This document shows, in pieces, positions 1 to 10,930 of a stretch of DNA of 64,000 nucleotides. The translations under genes were made by a program, and so were the position numbers. The notes beneath the pieces are model-generated. The model saw only the letters and a list, made by a program, of their open reading frames with translations, did not search any database and was not told the DNA's origin. The number at the start of each line of letters is the position of its first letter. The first letter of the stretch is position 1. The stretch comes from Betaproteobacteria bacterium LSUCC0117 (GTDB lineage: Bacteria; Pseudomonadota; Gammaproteobacteria; Burkholderiales; Burkholderiaceae_C). Location of the stretch: positions 90,001 through 154,000 of the forward strand of contig JAUJFZ010000001.1 in assembly GCA_030441535.1 (NCBI GenBank). Direction: 5' to 3'.

Positions 1-2317
<2,317 letters not shown>

Positions 2318-2453
2318 TATAACTTTGAGCGTGTGAGTCATAACAATATGACCAGCACCACTCAACAGTAATAAAACAGGAACTCGATTCCTTGTTATGT
2401 ATGCCCATTCGTGGCGCAGTCAAAAAGACAGCTGATTAAGACTCTATGAATTC

Positions 2454-2493
2454 GTCTGGGTAGTGCGCCTGCTATGTAGCAAACTGCCCAGAC
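2454..2493 (+). other. Stem-loop in the 23S-5S spacer, likely pre-5S processing stem
   Basis: GTCTGGGTAGT at 2454 pairs with AACTGCCCAGAC ending at 2493 (one G-U pair), enclosing about 17 bases and ending ten bases before mature 5S rRNA. The whole spacer, about 2318 to 2502, holds no tRNA that I can fold. RNase cleavage near such stems is usual during rRNA maturation; that role is inferred here. Confidence 0.5.
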
Positions 2494-2502
2494 AACCCGT
2501 TA

Positions 2503-2617
2503 TGCCTGATGACCATAGCGACGTGGTACCACTCCTTCCCATCTCGAACAGGACAGTGAAACGCGTCAGCGCCGATGATAGTGCAGGTTCCTGTGTGAAA
2601 GTAGGACATCGTCAGGC
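2503..2617 (+). rRNA. 5S ribosomal RNA
   Basis: About 115 bases with the typical beta/gammaproteobacterial 5S layout: TGCCTGATGACCATAGCG at the 5' end, the loop B/C region CCACTCCTTCCCATCTCGAAC, and a 3' end ATCGTCAGGC that pairs with the 5' TGCCTGA to form helix I. It lies about 185 bases after the 23S gene and ahead of a terminator, closing the rRNA operon. Ends are assigned from helix I and may be off by one or two bases. Confidence 0.95.
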
Positions 2618-2630
2618 TTCTATCTGAACA

Positions 2631-2663
2631 ACGCCCCAAGGTTATACCTCGGGGCGTTTTTCT
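2631..2663 (+). terminator. Rho-independent terminator of the rRNA operon
   Basis: ACGCCCCAAGG, loop TTATA, then CCTCGGGGCGT followed by TTTTCTTT. The stem has eleven positions with a single A-C mismatch. It ends 28 bases before the stop of the convergent MBL gene. Confidence 0.9.
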
Positions 2664-2690
2664 TTGTGCGCTCGTTTTAGAACGACATGA

Positions 2691-3641
2691 TCAGTGGACG
2701 TTATAGACCATGCCGTCGGCGATGCGGGCAGCGTTCGCTTTTTCCAGTAGCGCAACCAGACGCTGGATCACTAGTGTCATTTCACCGCTGGCTTGGCTTT
2801 CGTTTTCCTGAATATCAAGCAAGGTGATGGCCTTCATCTTTAAGCGTTGTAAGTAGGGTGTTTGTTCGGCCCATGCGATCAGATCTCCCATCGTTATTTG
2901 CTGTGCGCTGAGCAGCTTAAATTTCACCAATACCTTCAATCCGTATAAATAGTGGCTATCTGGCGCGCTTTGCCATTGCTTAATTCTGCGTTCTGCGCGA
3001 CCAATGGCGTCGGCAACGTCTGTGAAAACGGCTCCATGCCCAGGGATAACGACCAGTGGTTCGAGTGTTTTGATGTGATTGAGCGTCTCGAGCGCTGCGT
3101 CAAACGCATCGGCCTCATCTAATTCAGGGAACATCACACCGAGACCATTCCCCCAGAGCGCATCTCCTGAAATGAGTATCCTATGTTCGGCTTGGAAGAG
3201 CAGCATGGCATCCGGGTCATGCCCCATGGCCGCATACGCGCGCCATTCGATGTCCCCCATACGTAGCCGATCTCCGGCTTGATAACGGTGAGTGGCGGTG
3301 AATGGTGGGCAGGATTGTCCTGTCACCGCGTAGGTCAACGCGTCGCCGTCCCAATCCTGAACAGCGTCAAACGACGGTGAGGGCACCCAAGTTTCTACTC
3401 CGGGAAATTTACGTTGCAGGGCTGCGTTTCCGCCGCAATGATCGCTGTGAAGGTGTGTATTGATGATCGCTGTAAGCGGCCTACTTAGGACGGACTCAAC
3501 CAATTCGACAGTTTGGTTTGCATGATCCACATAACCCGTATCAACGAAGGTGTGGTTTTCTGCCCCAATACAAAGCACGTTGTTACTCGAGAGCCAGCCA
3601 CGCTCGAAAACATGGATGCCTAAATCAGCCAATATATTCAC
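2691..3641 (-). CDS. MBL-fold metallo-hydrolase
   Basis: A 316-residue metallo-beta-lactamase-fold hydrolase. The first metal motif THLHSDHCGG is at residues 62-71 (ligands H63, H65, D67, H68). Later fold motifs also occur: a His in MGHDPDA, an Asp in ISGDALWG and a His in VIPGHG. Family members hydrolyse thioesters, lactones or phosphoesters, and the substrate cannot be read from the sequence. There is no signal peptide, so it is probably cytoplasmic. The start is a GTG at 3641 preceded by AGGATTAACC. It converges on the rRNA terminator and is divergent from corC, with 151 bases between them. Confidence 0.85.
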   Translation of the reverse strand: MNILADLGIHVFERGWLSSNNVLCIGAENHTFVDTGYVDHANQTVELVESVLSRPLTAIINTHLHSDHCGGNAALQRKFPGVETWVPSPSFDAVQDWDGDALTYAVTGQSCPPFTATHRYQAGDRLRMGDIEWRAYAAMGHDPDAMLLFQAEHRILISGDALWGNGLGVMFPELDEADAFDAALETLNHIKTLEPLVVIPGHGAVFTDVADAIGRAERRIKQWQSAPDSHYLYGLKVLVKFKLLSAQQITMGDLIAWAEQTPYLQRLKMKAITLLDIQENESQASGEMTLVIQRLVALLEKANAARIADGMVYNVH

Positions 3642-3792
3642 GGTTAATCCTAAAAAGTTATTTTATTTTCACCGCCAAGGTCCGACGTTAGTGTCGCATT
3701 TTGGTCGCTCGCAGAAGGTGGTGAGAAATGCACAACGTTTCACCGGGACACTGCAATATCGTTTTAGAGCACCCAAGTAATGTGCAAGTGCT

Positions 3793-4731
3793 ATGCTACC
3801 CACTTCGAAACTACGGTCCAACACTGTGCCTGACCCACTACCTGCTCCTAACGCCGACGCTACCGCGATAACTGAAAAGCGCGGGATACTCCAGCGAATC
3901 GCAGAACTCCTCCACCCGAGCCCTGACAGTGTCCCCGATCTGATCGAGCAACTCGCCCAAGCACAAGAAAAAGGTCTGATTGAGGCTGACGCCCGAAATA
4001 TGCTTGAGGGCGTATTACGGATTGGTGATATGACCGCGGGTGATGTCATGGTTGCCGCACCAAAAATTGACCTACTAAATATCGATGACAGCATAGAGGT
4101 ATTGCTCGAGCAAGTTATTGAAACTGCCCACTCTCGTTTTCCTGTTTTCGAGGGCGAACGCGAAAACATCATCGGCATTTTGATGGCGAAGGACCTCATC
4201 AAACGCATCCGATCGCCTGAACTGAACCTTAAAACACTGCTTCGTCCCGCAGTTTTTGTCCCGGAAACTAAACGCCTCAATCAGTTACTCCGCGAATTCA
4301 AGGCCAATCGAAATCACCTTGCAGTGGTGATTGATGAATTTGGACAACTCGCTGGCTTGGTGACGATTGAGGATGTGCTCGAACAGATCGTGGGTGAAAT
4401 CGAGGACGAATTTGACGAAGATGATGAGGGTGGTGATATCTACGGCCTGTCCGAGAATACCTGGCGCATCGACGGTGATACCGCCATTGATCGCATCAAT
4501 GAGGCCTTCGACGTTGACATCCCCAATGATGAATTCGACACCATCGGTGGCTTAGTCTCGCATGACATGGGGCATGTACCCAAGCGGGGTGAGTCTTATG
4601 TGGGTTATGGTTTGCGTTTTGAAGTCATGCATGCCAAGGGCGGCGCAGTACGGTGGTTCAAGGTCACGCCCTTGCCGAAAGCCGATGCCGAAAAGGCAGG
4701 AGCGGGTGCATCAGCCGATGCACGGGCCTGA
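3793..4731 (+). CDS. corC: CBS-domain protein CorC/YbeX (Mg/Co efflux and ribosome-linked family)
   Basis: A 312-residue soluble protein with a tandem CBS pair at about residues 75-195 (GDMTAGDVMV, SRFPVFEGERENIIGILMAKDL, LAVVIDEFGQLAGLVTIEDVLEQIVGEIEDE) and a C-terminal CorC_HlyC transporter-associated domain at about 210-295. E. coli YbeX/CorC has been tied to magnesium/cobalt efflux and to ribosome metabolism. It stands directly before lnt, as in many proteobacteria. The usual upstream partners phoH and ybeY are here about 50 kb away at 54404-55851. The ATG at 3793 has only a weak ribosome site. Confidence 0.93.
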   Translation: MLPTSKLRSNTVPDPLPAPNADATAITEKRGILQRIAELLHPSPDSVPDLIEQLAQAQEKGLIEADARNMLEGVLRIGDMTAGDVMVAAPKIDLLNIDDSIEVLLEQVIETAHSRFPVFEGERENIIGILMAKDLIKRIRSPELNLKTLLRPAVFVPETKRLNQLLREFKANRNHLAVVIDEFGQLAGLVTIEDVLEQIVGEIEDEFDEDDEGGDIYGLSENTWRIDGDTAIDRINEAFDVDIPNDEFDTIGGLVSHDMGHVPKRGESYVGYGLRFEVMHAKGGAVRWFKVTPLPKADAEKAGAGASADARA

Positions 4732-4761
4732 CAGGGCTCGGGCATTAGAAAGTACCAAGCT

Positions 4762-6390
4762 TTGACAGGCGTAAGGGCTTTGTCGAAGTGGTTGGCACTT
4801 GCCGCCATCGCTTGGTTATTGGCGTGGTCAGGTATGTGGCCTTGGGCAGATCACCCTGTCTTTCAAACGGTTGGAATCCAGCATCACCAGCCGGCAGCTT
4901 GGCTGCAGATGGTTTGCCTGGTAGTCGTGTTTGCCGCGATCATCGCGCCGCAGCCCGCGCGTGCGACATACGTGCGTGTGTGGTGGGTCACTGCCAATTG
5001 GCTTGCCGCAACAGTCTGGTGGTTGACCCACTCGATGCATGTTTACGGTGGTCTATCAATGGTCGCCGCCGCACTTGCAGTGACCGCGTTGGCGGGAGCC
5101 CTCGCGCTTTACATGACCGCAGCCCTTGGTTATGTGGCGACCAGGGTCACGCCACGAGCCGCCGTGCGTTCAGACCGACACGCCATCACGTCCGCACTGG
5201 CTATCGCGGCAGCTTGGACCTTGGCGGAATGGTTGCGTGCCAAGTGGTTTACTGGCTTTCCCTGGGGAGAGTTGGGCTACGCGCATCTGACAAATTGGGG
5301 GTGGCTAGCCCCCATCACCGGCGTGACAGGCGTCACGGCAATGGTGGTGTTTACCGCTGCATGGGTTGCATCCGCATGGAGTGGCCTCACCAAGTTCACC
5401 GCACAAGGCTGGACGATGCGTCAAGTGATGCCTTGGCTTGCGTTTGCACTGGTCATCATTGGCTTGCCGCCAGCTGTCCAGCCTTCGCCAGAAGGATGGG
5501 GCACGCCTAATGGCACCCATACCGTTGCGTTGGTCCAAGGGAATGTCGATCAGAGCGCAAAGTTTGGCAGCAATGCAGCCCGTGACATGGCGTGGTACAC
5601 CGCCCGGGTCGAGGCAAGCGATGCCGCGTTGACCATCCTCCCGGAAACCGCATTTCCAACGCTGCCTGAAACGGTCCCCGCAGACATTTGGAGAGACCTG
5701 ATACGGTCTCACATCACTCAAGAGAAGGCGACCTTGGTTGGGATCCCCGTTCAAATTGGTGACAATATTTTCCGGAACGAAGCATGGCTAATCAACACCC
5801 AAAGTCGCGCAGCGTCCCTCGCTGATATTCCCCAATACCGCTACGCCAAACACCACTTGGTGCCTTTTGGTGAGATGTCGCCACCAGGCTTTCGATGGTT
5901 CACGAGTCAATTGGATATTCCCCTGAGCGAGTTCAAGCCGGGCGGCGCCGATCAGCCCGGGTTTCAATGGCGCGGTGAGACACTGGCGGTCACGATCTGT
6001 TACGAGGATGTCTTCGGTGATGAGATGGCGCAACGCATGACGGGGGTTGATCCAACGCCTACTGCTTGGGTGAACATGAGCAATCTCGCCTGGTTTGGCG
6101 ATACAACAGCCATCCCATCGCACCTACAGATGGCACGATGGCGCGCCCTCGAGCTGGGGCGGCCTATGTTGCGAGCGACGAATACCGGCGCAACCGCGGT
6201 CATCGATCACTTGGGGCGGGTTGTCGACAACCTACCCATGCAGACGCGTGGCGTATTGGTAACGACCTTTGAAGGGCGTACAGGACTGACGCCCTATGTG
6301 CAATGGGCGGGGCGCTGGGGCCACACACCGCTTTGGGTGTTGAGCGTGCTTGTTTTGGTATTTCTGGTGCCACGTAAACGACCCGAGTGA
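4762..6390 (+). CDS. lnt: Apolipoprotein N-acyltransferase Lnt
   Basis: Inner-membrane enzyme that adds the third acyl chain to the N-terminal cysteine of apolipoproteins. It has 542 residues (E. coli Lnt 512): several hydrophobic segments over about residues 10-245, then a periplasmic nitrilase-fold domain. The catalytic triad is visible as E295 (LPETAFP), K363 (YAKHHLVPFGE) and C413 (TICYEDVFG), followed by a final membrane segment near 515-535. The start is taken as a TTG at 4762, 30 bases after corC; a TTG at 4780 is an alternative, since no ATG fits. Probably co-transcribed with corC. Confidence 0.93.
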   Translation: MTGVRALSKWLALAAIAWLLAWSGMWPWADHPVFQTVGIQHHQPAAWLQMVCLVVVFAAIIAPQPARATYVRVWWVTANWLAATVWWLTHSMHVYGGLSMVAAALAVTALAGALALYMTAALGYVATRVTPRAAVRSDRHAITSALAIAAAWTLAEWLRAKWFTGFPWGELGYAHLTNWGWLAPITGVTGVTAMVVFTAAWVASAWSGLTKFTAQGWTMRQVMPWLAFALVIIGLPPAVQPSPEGWGTPNGTHTVALVQGNVDQSAKFGSNAARDMAWYTARVEASDAALTILPETAFPTLPETVPADIWRDLIRSHITQEKATLVGIPVQIGDNIFRNEAWLINTQSRAASLADIPQYRYAKHHLVPFGEMSPPGFRWFTSQLDIPLSEFKPGGADQPGFQWRGETLAVTICYEDVFGDEMAQRMTGVDPTPTAWVNMSNLAWFGDTTAIPSHLQMARWRALELGRPMLRATNTGATAVIDHLGRVVDNLPMQTRGVLVTTFEGRTGLTPYVQWAGRWGHTPLWVLSVLVLVFLVPRKRPE

Positions 6391-6471
6391 AGCACCGTAA
6401 AATTAGGGGTTCAATGCGCTGCGGATGTCCGCCCGGTAAATCCTTACCTGAGCGCTTTACACCTCAAAACC

Positions 6472-7377
6472 ATGCGTACCTTTCAGCAAATAATACTCGC
6501 GCTTCAAGACTATTGGGACAAGCAGGGTTGTGCTCTGCTGCAACCTTTTGACATGGAAGTCGGTGCAGGTACCAGCCACACCGCCACGTTTTTGCGCGCC
6601 ATTGGCCCTGAGCCCTGGAAGGCAGCCTACGTGCAGCCCAGTCGCCGTCCCAAAGATGGCCGGTACGGCGAGAACCCCAACCGCTTGCAGCACTACTACC
6701 AATTTCAAGTGGTCTTGAAGCCGGCACCCGCCGATATTTTGGATCTCTATCTGGGCAGCCTTGAGGCACTGGGTTTTGACCTCAAAAAGAACGATATTCG
6801 ATTCGTCGAGGACGACTGGGAAAACCCAACCCTCGGTGCATGGGGGCTTGGCTGGGAGGTTTGGTTGAACGGCATGGAGGTCACGCAGTTCACCTATTTC
6901 CAGCAAGTCGGTGGTATCGATTGCAAACCAGCGACCGGTGAAATAACCTACGGTCTCGAGCGTCTGGCCATGTACCTTCAGGGAGTCGATAACGTCTACA
7001 ACCTGAAGTGGACAGATACCACCACGTATGGCGACGTCTTTCTACAAAACGAGCAAGAGCAGTCCGCCTATAACTTCGAGCACAGCGACGTTGACTTTTT
7101 GTTCACAGCATTTTCGGCCCACGAGCGACAAGCGCAACACCTGATGGACGTGCAGTTGACATTGCCTGCATACGAGCAAATTCTCAAAGCAGCGCACACC
7201 TTTAACCTGCTGGATGCCCGTGGGGCCATCAGTGTCACGGAGCGTGCAGCCTATATTGGGCGAATCCGTAATTTGGCGCGCGCCGTCGCGAAAAGCTATT
7301 ACGAAAGTCGCGAGCGCTTAGGTTTCCCCTTGGCGCCCCCTGAGTGGGTTGCCACGTTGCCCAAGAAAGCTGCGTGA
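6472..7377 (+). CDS. glyQ: Glycine--tRNA ligase alpha subunit
   Basis: A 301-residue catalytic subunit of the heterotetrameric bacterial glycyl-tRNA synthetase (class II core), which activates glycine. Family-defining stretches are readable: FDMEVGAGTSHTATF, the YVQPSRRPKDGRYG segment, NRLQHYYQFQVVLKP and GLERLAMYLQGVDNVY. Length matches the family (about 300). An 81-base gap separates it from lnt; glyS follows 38 bases after its stop. Nothing is missing or unusual. Confidence 0.97.
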   Translation: MRTFQQIILALQDYWDKQGCALLQPFDMEVGAGTSHTATFLRAIGPEPWKAAYVQPSRRPKDGRYGENPNRLQHYYQFQVVLKPAPADILDLYLGSLEALGFDLKKNDIRFVEDDWENPTLGAWGLGWEVWLNGMEVTQFTYFQQVGGIDCKPATGEITYGLERLAMYLQGVDNVYNLKWTDTTTYGDVFLQNEQEQSAYNFEHSDVDFLFTAFSAHERQAQHLMDVQLTLPAYEQILKAAHTFNLLDARGAISVTERAAYIGRIRNLARAVAKSYYESRERLGFPLAPPEWVATLPKKAA

Positions 7378-7415
7378 TCCAATCAGCGCCCACAGAAACA
7401 TTGACTGTAGATCGT

Positions 7416-9569
7416 ATGTCGAAAAATAATTTATTGGTTGAGCTCTTCGTCGAGGAGCTCCCCCCAAAAGCGTTGCGTAAATTGGGTGATGCATTCGCGT
7501 CGCAATTGGTGAGCAGCTTGGTCGCTAACGGGCTGGTCGAGGCCGATACGGCGTTTGAACCTTTCGCCTCGCCGCGTCGATTGGCTGTCCGCGTGTCTGC
7601 GGTTGCTGAAAAAGCTGCAGATCGTGCGCAAAACCTCAAACTGATGCCGACGGCAGTGGGACTTGATGCCGATGGTCAACCGACGGCGGCTTTGCTCAAG
7701 CGCCTGCAGGGTATGGGTTTAGATGCCAGCGTCGCAGCGCAATTAACCAAACAAATGGACGGCAAAGCCGAAGCCCTTTTTCTGCAGCGCACACTTCCCG
7801 GTGTCACCTTGGCCGAAGGCCTACAAACCGCTCTGGATGAGGCGATTGCCAAGCTTCCGATTCCCAAGGTGATGTCCTATCAATTGCACACCAATTGCGC
7901 GTTACCCGGTTGGAGCAGCGTCAATTTTGTACGCCCCGCCCATCGCTTGCTGGCTCTTCACGGCGACAAAACGGTCAATGTAAGCGCGTTGGGTTTGACC
8001 GCAGGCAACGAAACAGTCGGCCATCGCTTTGAGGCGCAAGCGCCGGTCATAACGATTGATCGAGCAGACGATTATGAGCAGCAGCTCACCAACATTGGCG
8101 CGGTCATCCCCTCATTTGCCAAACGTCGTGCTGCGATCGAGGCACAGTTGGCAGACGTTGCCAAGTTGCTCGAGACCCCTGAGACAGGACCCTTGGTCGC
8201 GATTCACGATGATGCATTGCTCGATGAGGTGACCGCCTTGGTTGAACGCCCGAATGTGGTGGCCTGTCAGTTTGAGCCCGCGTTTTTGGAGGTGCCACAA
8301 GAGTGCTTGATTCTGACCATGAAGGCGAATCAGAAGTATTTCCCCTTGTTGACGCAGCGTGGCAAGCTGAGCAACCATTTTTTAGTGGTCAGTAATATTT
8401 CGCCAAGTGATGTGAGTCAAGTGGTTGGCGGTAACGAGCGGGTTGTTCGGCCACGGCTGGCAGACGCGCAGTTTTTCTTCAACCAAGACCGCAAGAAAAC
8501 CTTGTCATCGCGGTTACCCGAGTTGGACAAGGTCGTTTATCACAACCAATTAGGTTCGCAGGGCGAGCGGACACAGCGTGTTCGTGCCTTAGCTATTCAA
8601 ATTGCCCAAGCGCTGGTGGCCAACGGCCGTGGCGATGCCCAATTAGTTGCTGCGGCCGAACAGGCAGCGGCTCTGGCAAAGACTGATTTGCTAACGGACA
8701 TGGTCGGTGAGTTCCCTGAATTACAGGGCATCATGGGCGGCTACTACGCGCGCCACGATGGGCTTGATGATTCTATTGCCGTTGCCATCGAAGATCACTA
8801 CCGACCCCGGTTCGCTGGCGATGCGCTGCCCCGAAATGACGTGGCGTTGGTGGTCGCATTGGCCGATAAGTTGGAGACGCTTATCGGTATGTTTGGTATT
8901 GGTAATCTGCCAACCGGCGACCGTGATCCTTTCGCGTTACGTCGCCACGCGCTGGGTGTGGTGCGGATGCTGATCGAACAAGATTTGCCACTGTCTCTCC
9001 AATCAATGATCGCTGACGGTGCAAAGGCTTTCGGAACCCTGATTACCCATGACCTGGCGCCACTGGAAACCTTTATCCAAGATCGCTTAGCAGGCTTGTT
9101 GAAGGATCAAGGGTTTGACGCGCGTGCGATCGACGCTGTGCTGGCTTTGTCACCCCAGCGGCTATCCGATGTGGTCCATCGTCTTGAGGCGGTGCGCAGT
9201 TTCACGGCGCTGCCCGAAAGTGATGCGCTGGCGGCTGCCAATAAGCGTATCAGCAACATCTTGAAGAAAGCCAATCCGTCGGATATCGCGGCGACGGTGT
9301 CTCCGGCTTTGTTTGTGGAGCCTGCTGAATCTGCCTTGGCAGACGCTATTACCGCAGTCAAGCCTGTTGCCGAGACACAGCTCGGCAGTGGGGACTACAC
9401 CGCAGCTTTGAAGGCCCTTGCGGCACTGCGAGATCCCGTGGATGCGTTTTTCGACGGTGTCATGGTGAACGCCGACGAGCAGCAGATCCGTGCCAATCGG
9501 TTGGCGCTGTTGTCGGAGCTGCACGGCATCATGAATCGAGTGGCCGATTTGTCGCGCCTCGCAACCTGA
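7416..9569 (+). CDS. glyS: Glycine--tRNA ligase beta subunit
   Basis: A 717-residue tRNA-binding subunit partnering GlyQ. The N-terminus MSKNNLLVELFVEELPPKAL is the family hallmark, and HRFEAQAP, VPQECLILTMKANQKYF and the HD-like GDRDPFALRRHALGVVRML follow in order. I start it at the ATG at 7416, where family similarity begins; the frame stays open upstream to 7344 inside glyQ, but that extension looks unrelated. The next gene, gmhB, begins nine bases after the stop. Confidence 0.96.
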   Translation: MSKNNLLVELFVEELPPKALRKLGDAFASQLVSSLVANGLVEADTAFEPFASPRRLAVRVSAVAEKAADRAQNLKLMPTAVGLDADGQPTAALLKRLQGMGLDASVAAQLTKQMDGKAEALFLQRTLPGVTLAEGLQTALDEAIAKLPIPKVMSYQLHTNCALPGWSSVNFVRPAHRLLALHGDKTVNVSALGLTAGNETVGHRFEAQAPVITIDRADDYEQQLTNIGAVIPSFAKRRAAIEAQLADVAKLLETPETGPLVAIHDDALLDEVTALVERPNVVACQFEPAFLEVPQECLILTMKANQKYFPLLTQRGKLSNHFLVVSNISPSDVSQVVGGNERVVRPRLADAQFFFNQDRKKTLSSRLPELDKVVYHNQLGSQGERTQRVRALAIQIAQALVANGRGDAQLVAAAEQAAALAKTDLLTDMVGEFPELQGIMGGYYARHDGLDDSIAVAIEDHYRPRFAGDALPRNDVALVVALADKLETLIGMFGIGNLPTGDRDPFALRRHALGVVRMLIEQDLPLSLQSMIADGAKAFGTLITHDLAPLETFIQDRLAGLLKDQGFDARAIDAVLALSPQRLSDVVHRLEAVRSFTALPESDALAAANKRISNILKKANPSDIAATVSPALFVEPAESALADAITAVKPVAETQLGSGDYTAALKALAALRDPVDAFFDGVMVNADEQQIRANRLALLSELHGIMNRVADLSRLAT

Positions 9570-9578
9570 TCGATCGCC

Positions 9579-10157
9579 ATGCAAAGTCACCCTCGCCTCG
9601 TTGTTCTCGACCGAGACGGTACGCTCAACCTCGATGACAAGGCCATCATTGCTGGCCCTGATGATTGGGTACCTGTGCCCGACGCACTAGAGGCCGTTGC
9701 CCGTCTTAATCAAGCGGGTTGGCGCGTGGTCATTGCAACGAATCAATCGGGCTTAGGACGCGGTCTGTTTGATGCAGACACCATGAACCGCGTGCACGCA
9801 AAGATGAATAAGTTATTGGCAGCGGTTGGCGCGAGGGTCGATGCGGTTTTTTTCTGCCCTCACACGCGCGACGATGCCTGCGACTGCCGCAAACCGAAGC
9901 CTGGTTTGATTTTGAAAATCGCCGAACGTTTCGGGGTTCCGGTTGATGAGATCGCAGTGGCCGGCAACACCGTTCGCCACATCCAAGCCGGGCATGCAGC
10001 TGGCGCCCATACACATCTGTTATTGACGGGAAAATGTGCTGCTTACAGCCTCAACGAACCGCCGCCCGGTTTACCGGCTGGAGCCCATATCCACGCCTCG
10101 TTGGATGAGTTCGTCACGCACCTGCTAGGCGGTGGTTTGACCACCACGACCTCATGA
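9579..10157 (+). CDS. gmhB: D-glycero-beta-D-manno-heptose 1,7-bisphosphate 7-phosphatase family protein, motif IV altered
   Basis: A 192-residue HAD-superfamily protein of the GmhB type, which dephosphorylates heptose bisphosphate on the way to ADP-heptose for the LPS inner core. Motif I LDRDGTLN, motif II ATNQSGLGRG, and the zinc loop CPHTRDDACDCRKPKPG (all Cys/His present) are intact. HAD motif IV, normally VGDSxxDxxAA, reads AGNTVRHIQAG here. The metal-binding Asp is N130 and the second acidic residue is H134, so activity is doubtful although the frame is open. It ends in an ATGA overlap with plsC. Family assignment is firm; catalytic competence is not. Confidence 0.85.
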   Translation: MQSHPRLVVLDRDGTLNLDDKAIIAGPDDWVPVPDALEAVARLNQAGWRVVIATNQSGLGRGLFDADTMNRVHAKMNKLLAAVGARVDAVFFCPHTRDDACDCRKPKPGLILKIAERFGVPVDEIAVAGNTVRHIQAGHAAGAHTHLLLTGKCAAYSLNEPPPGLPAGAHIHASLDEFVTHLLGGGLTTTTS

Positions 10158-10930
10158 CCCAGCGCACGGTTTATCAGGTGGTCGTTGCTGCCTTGCGATC
10201 AGTCCTCCACTTGTTGTTCATGACCGTAACGGTGGTGCCATGGGCTTTAGTGGTCCTGATCACTTCACCATTTTTGTCCGCTCAACAGGTCTACTGGTTG
10301 TGCGTTGGTTGGTTGCACGTCGCTGTCCGAAGTGGTAGCTTTATATTGGGCATTGAAAACCGGGTTACGGGACTTGAGCACCTGCCACAGGCGGCAAACG
10401 GCCAAGCCATCTTGTTGGTCAAACACCAGTCAACGTGGGAGACTTTTTGTATGCCGACGTTGATGCCACACCCGTTGGCCTACGTCTTTAAGCGTGAGCT
10501 TTTGTTTGTGCCATTTTTTGGTTGGGCCATGGCCCGCATGGACATGATCCATATTGACCGCCGCAAACGCTCGCAGGCTTTTGCCAAGGTAGTTGAGCAG
10601 GGCCGAAGGCTGTTGGCACAAGGGACCTGGGTCATCATGTTCCCCGAGGGGACGCGTATTCCCCGTGGTGAGGTAGGCGTCTATAAAACAGGAGGTACCA
10701 AGCTCGCGGTCCAAACCGGTGCGCCGGTTATTCCCGTTGCGGTGACATCTGCAAAGTGCTGGCCGCGTAAGGCGTTGATTAAATATCCAGGCGTCGTTGA
10801 CTTCGCGATTGGTCCACCGATCCCCTCAGTTGGCCGTGAGCCCGGGGAATTGATGCAAGAGGTTGAGACTTGGATCGAGCAGAAGATGCGTGAACTCGAC
10901 CCAGAGGCTTATGGCGACGCGGGTCGTTGA
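10154..10930 (+). CDS. plsC: 1-acyl-sn-glycerol-3-phosphate acyltransferase
   Basis: A 258-residue PlsC/LPLAT-family enzyme that acylates lysophosphatidate to phosphatidate at the inner membrane. Hydrophobic stretches occupy about residues 8-40. Acyltransferase block I is KHQSTWET with H91, where the usual H-X4-D is H-X4-E (E96). Block III is FPEGTR at 163-168, and APVIPVAV follows as block IV. Its ATG overlaps the gmhB stop, indicating translational coupling. Its 3' end overlaps the start of the next gene by 20 bases. Confidence 0.92.
   Translation: MTQRTVYQVVVAALRSVLHLLFMTVTVVPWALVVLITSPFLSAQQVYWLCVGWLHVAVRSGSFILGIENRVTGLEHLPQAANGQAILLVKHQSTWETFCMPTLMPHPLAYVFKRELLFVPFFGWAMARMDMIHIDRRKRSQAFAKVVEQGRRLLAQGTWVIMFPEGTRIPRGEVGVYKTGGTKLAVQTGAPVIPVAVTSAKCWPRKALIKYPGVVDFAIGPPIPSVGREPGELMQEVETWIEQKMRELDPEAYGDAGR

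Noticed and set aside
4788..5510. 240-codon ORF inside lnt in another frame
   Set aside because: Arg/His/Cys-rich shadow of the lnt coding sequence.
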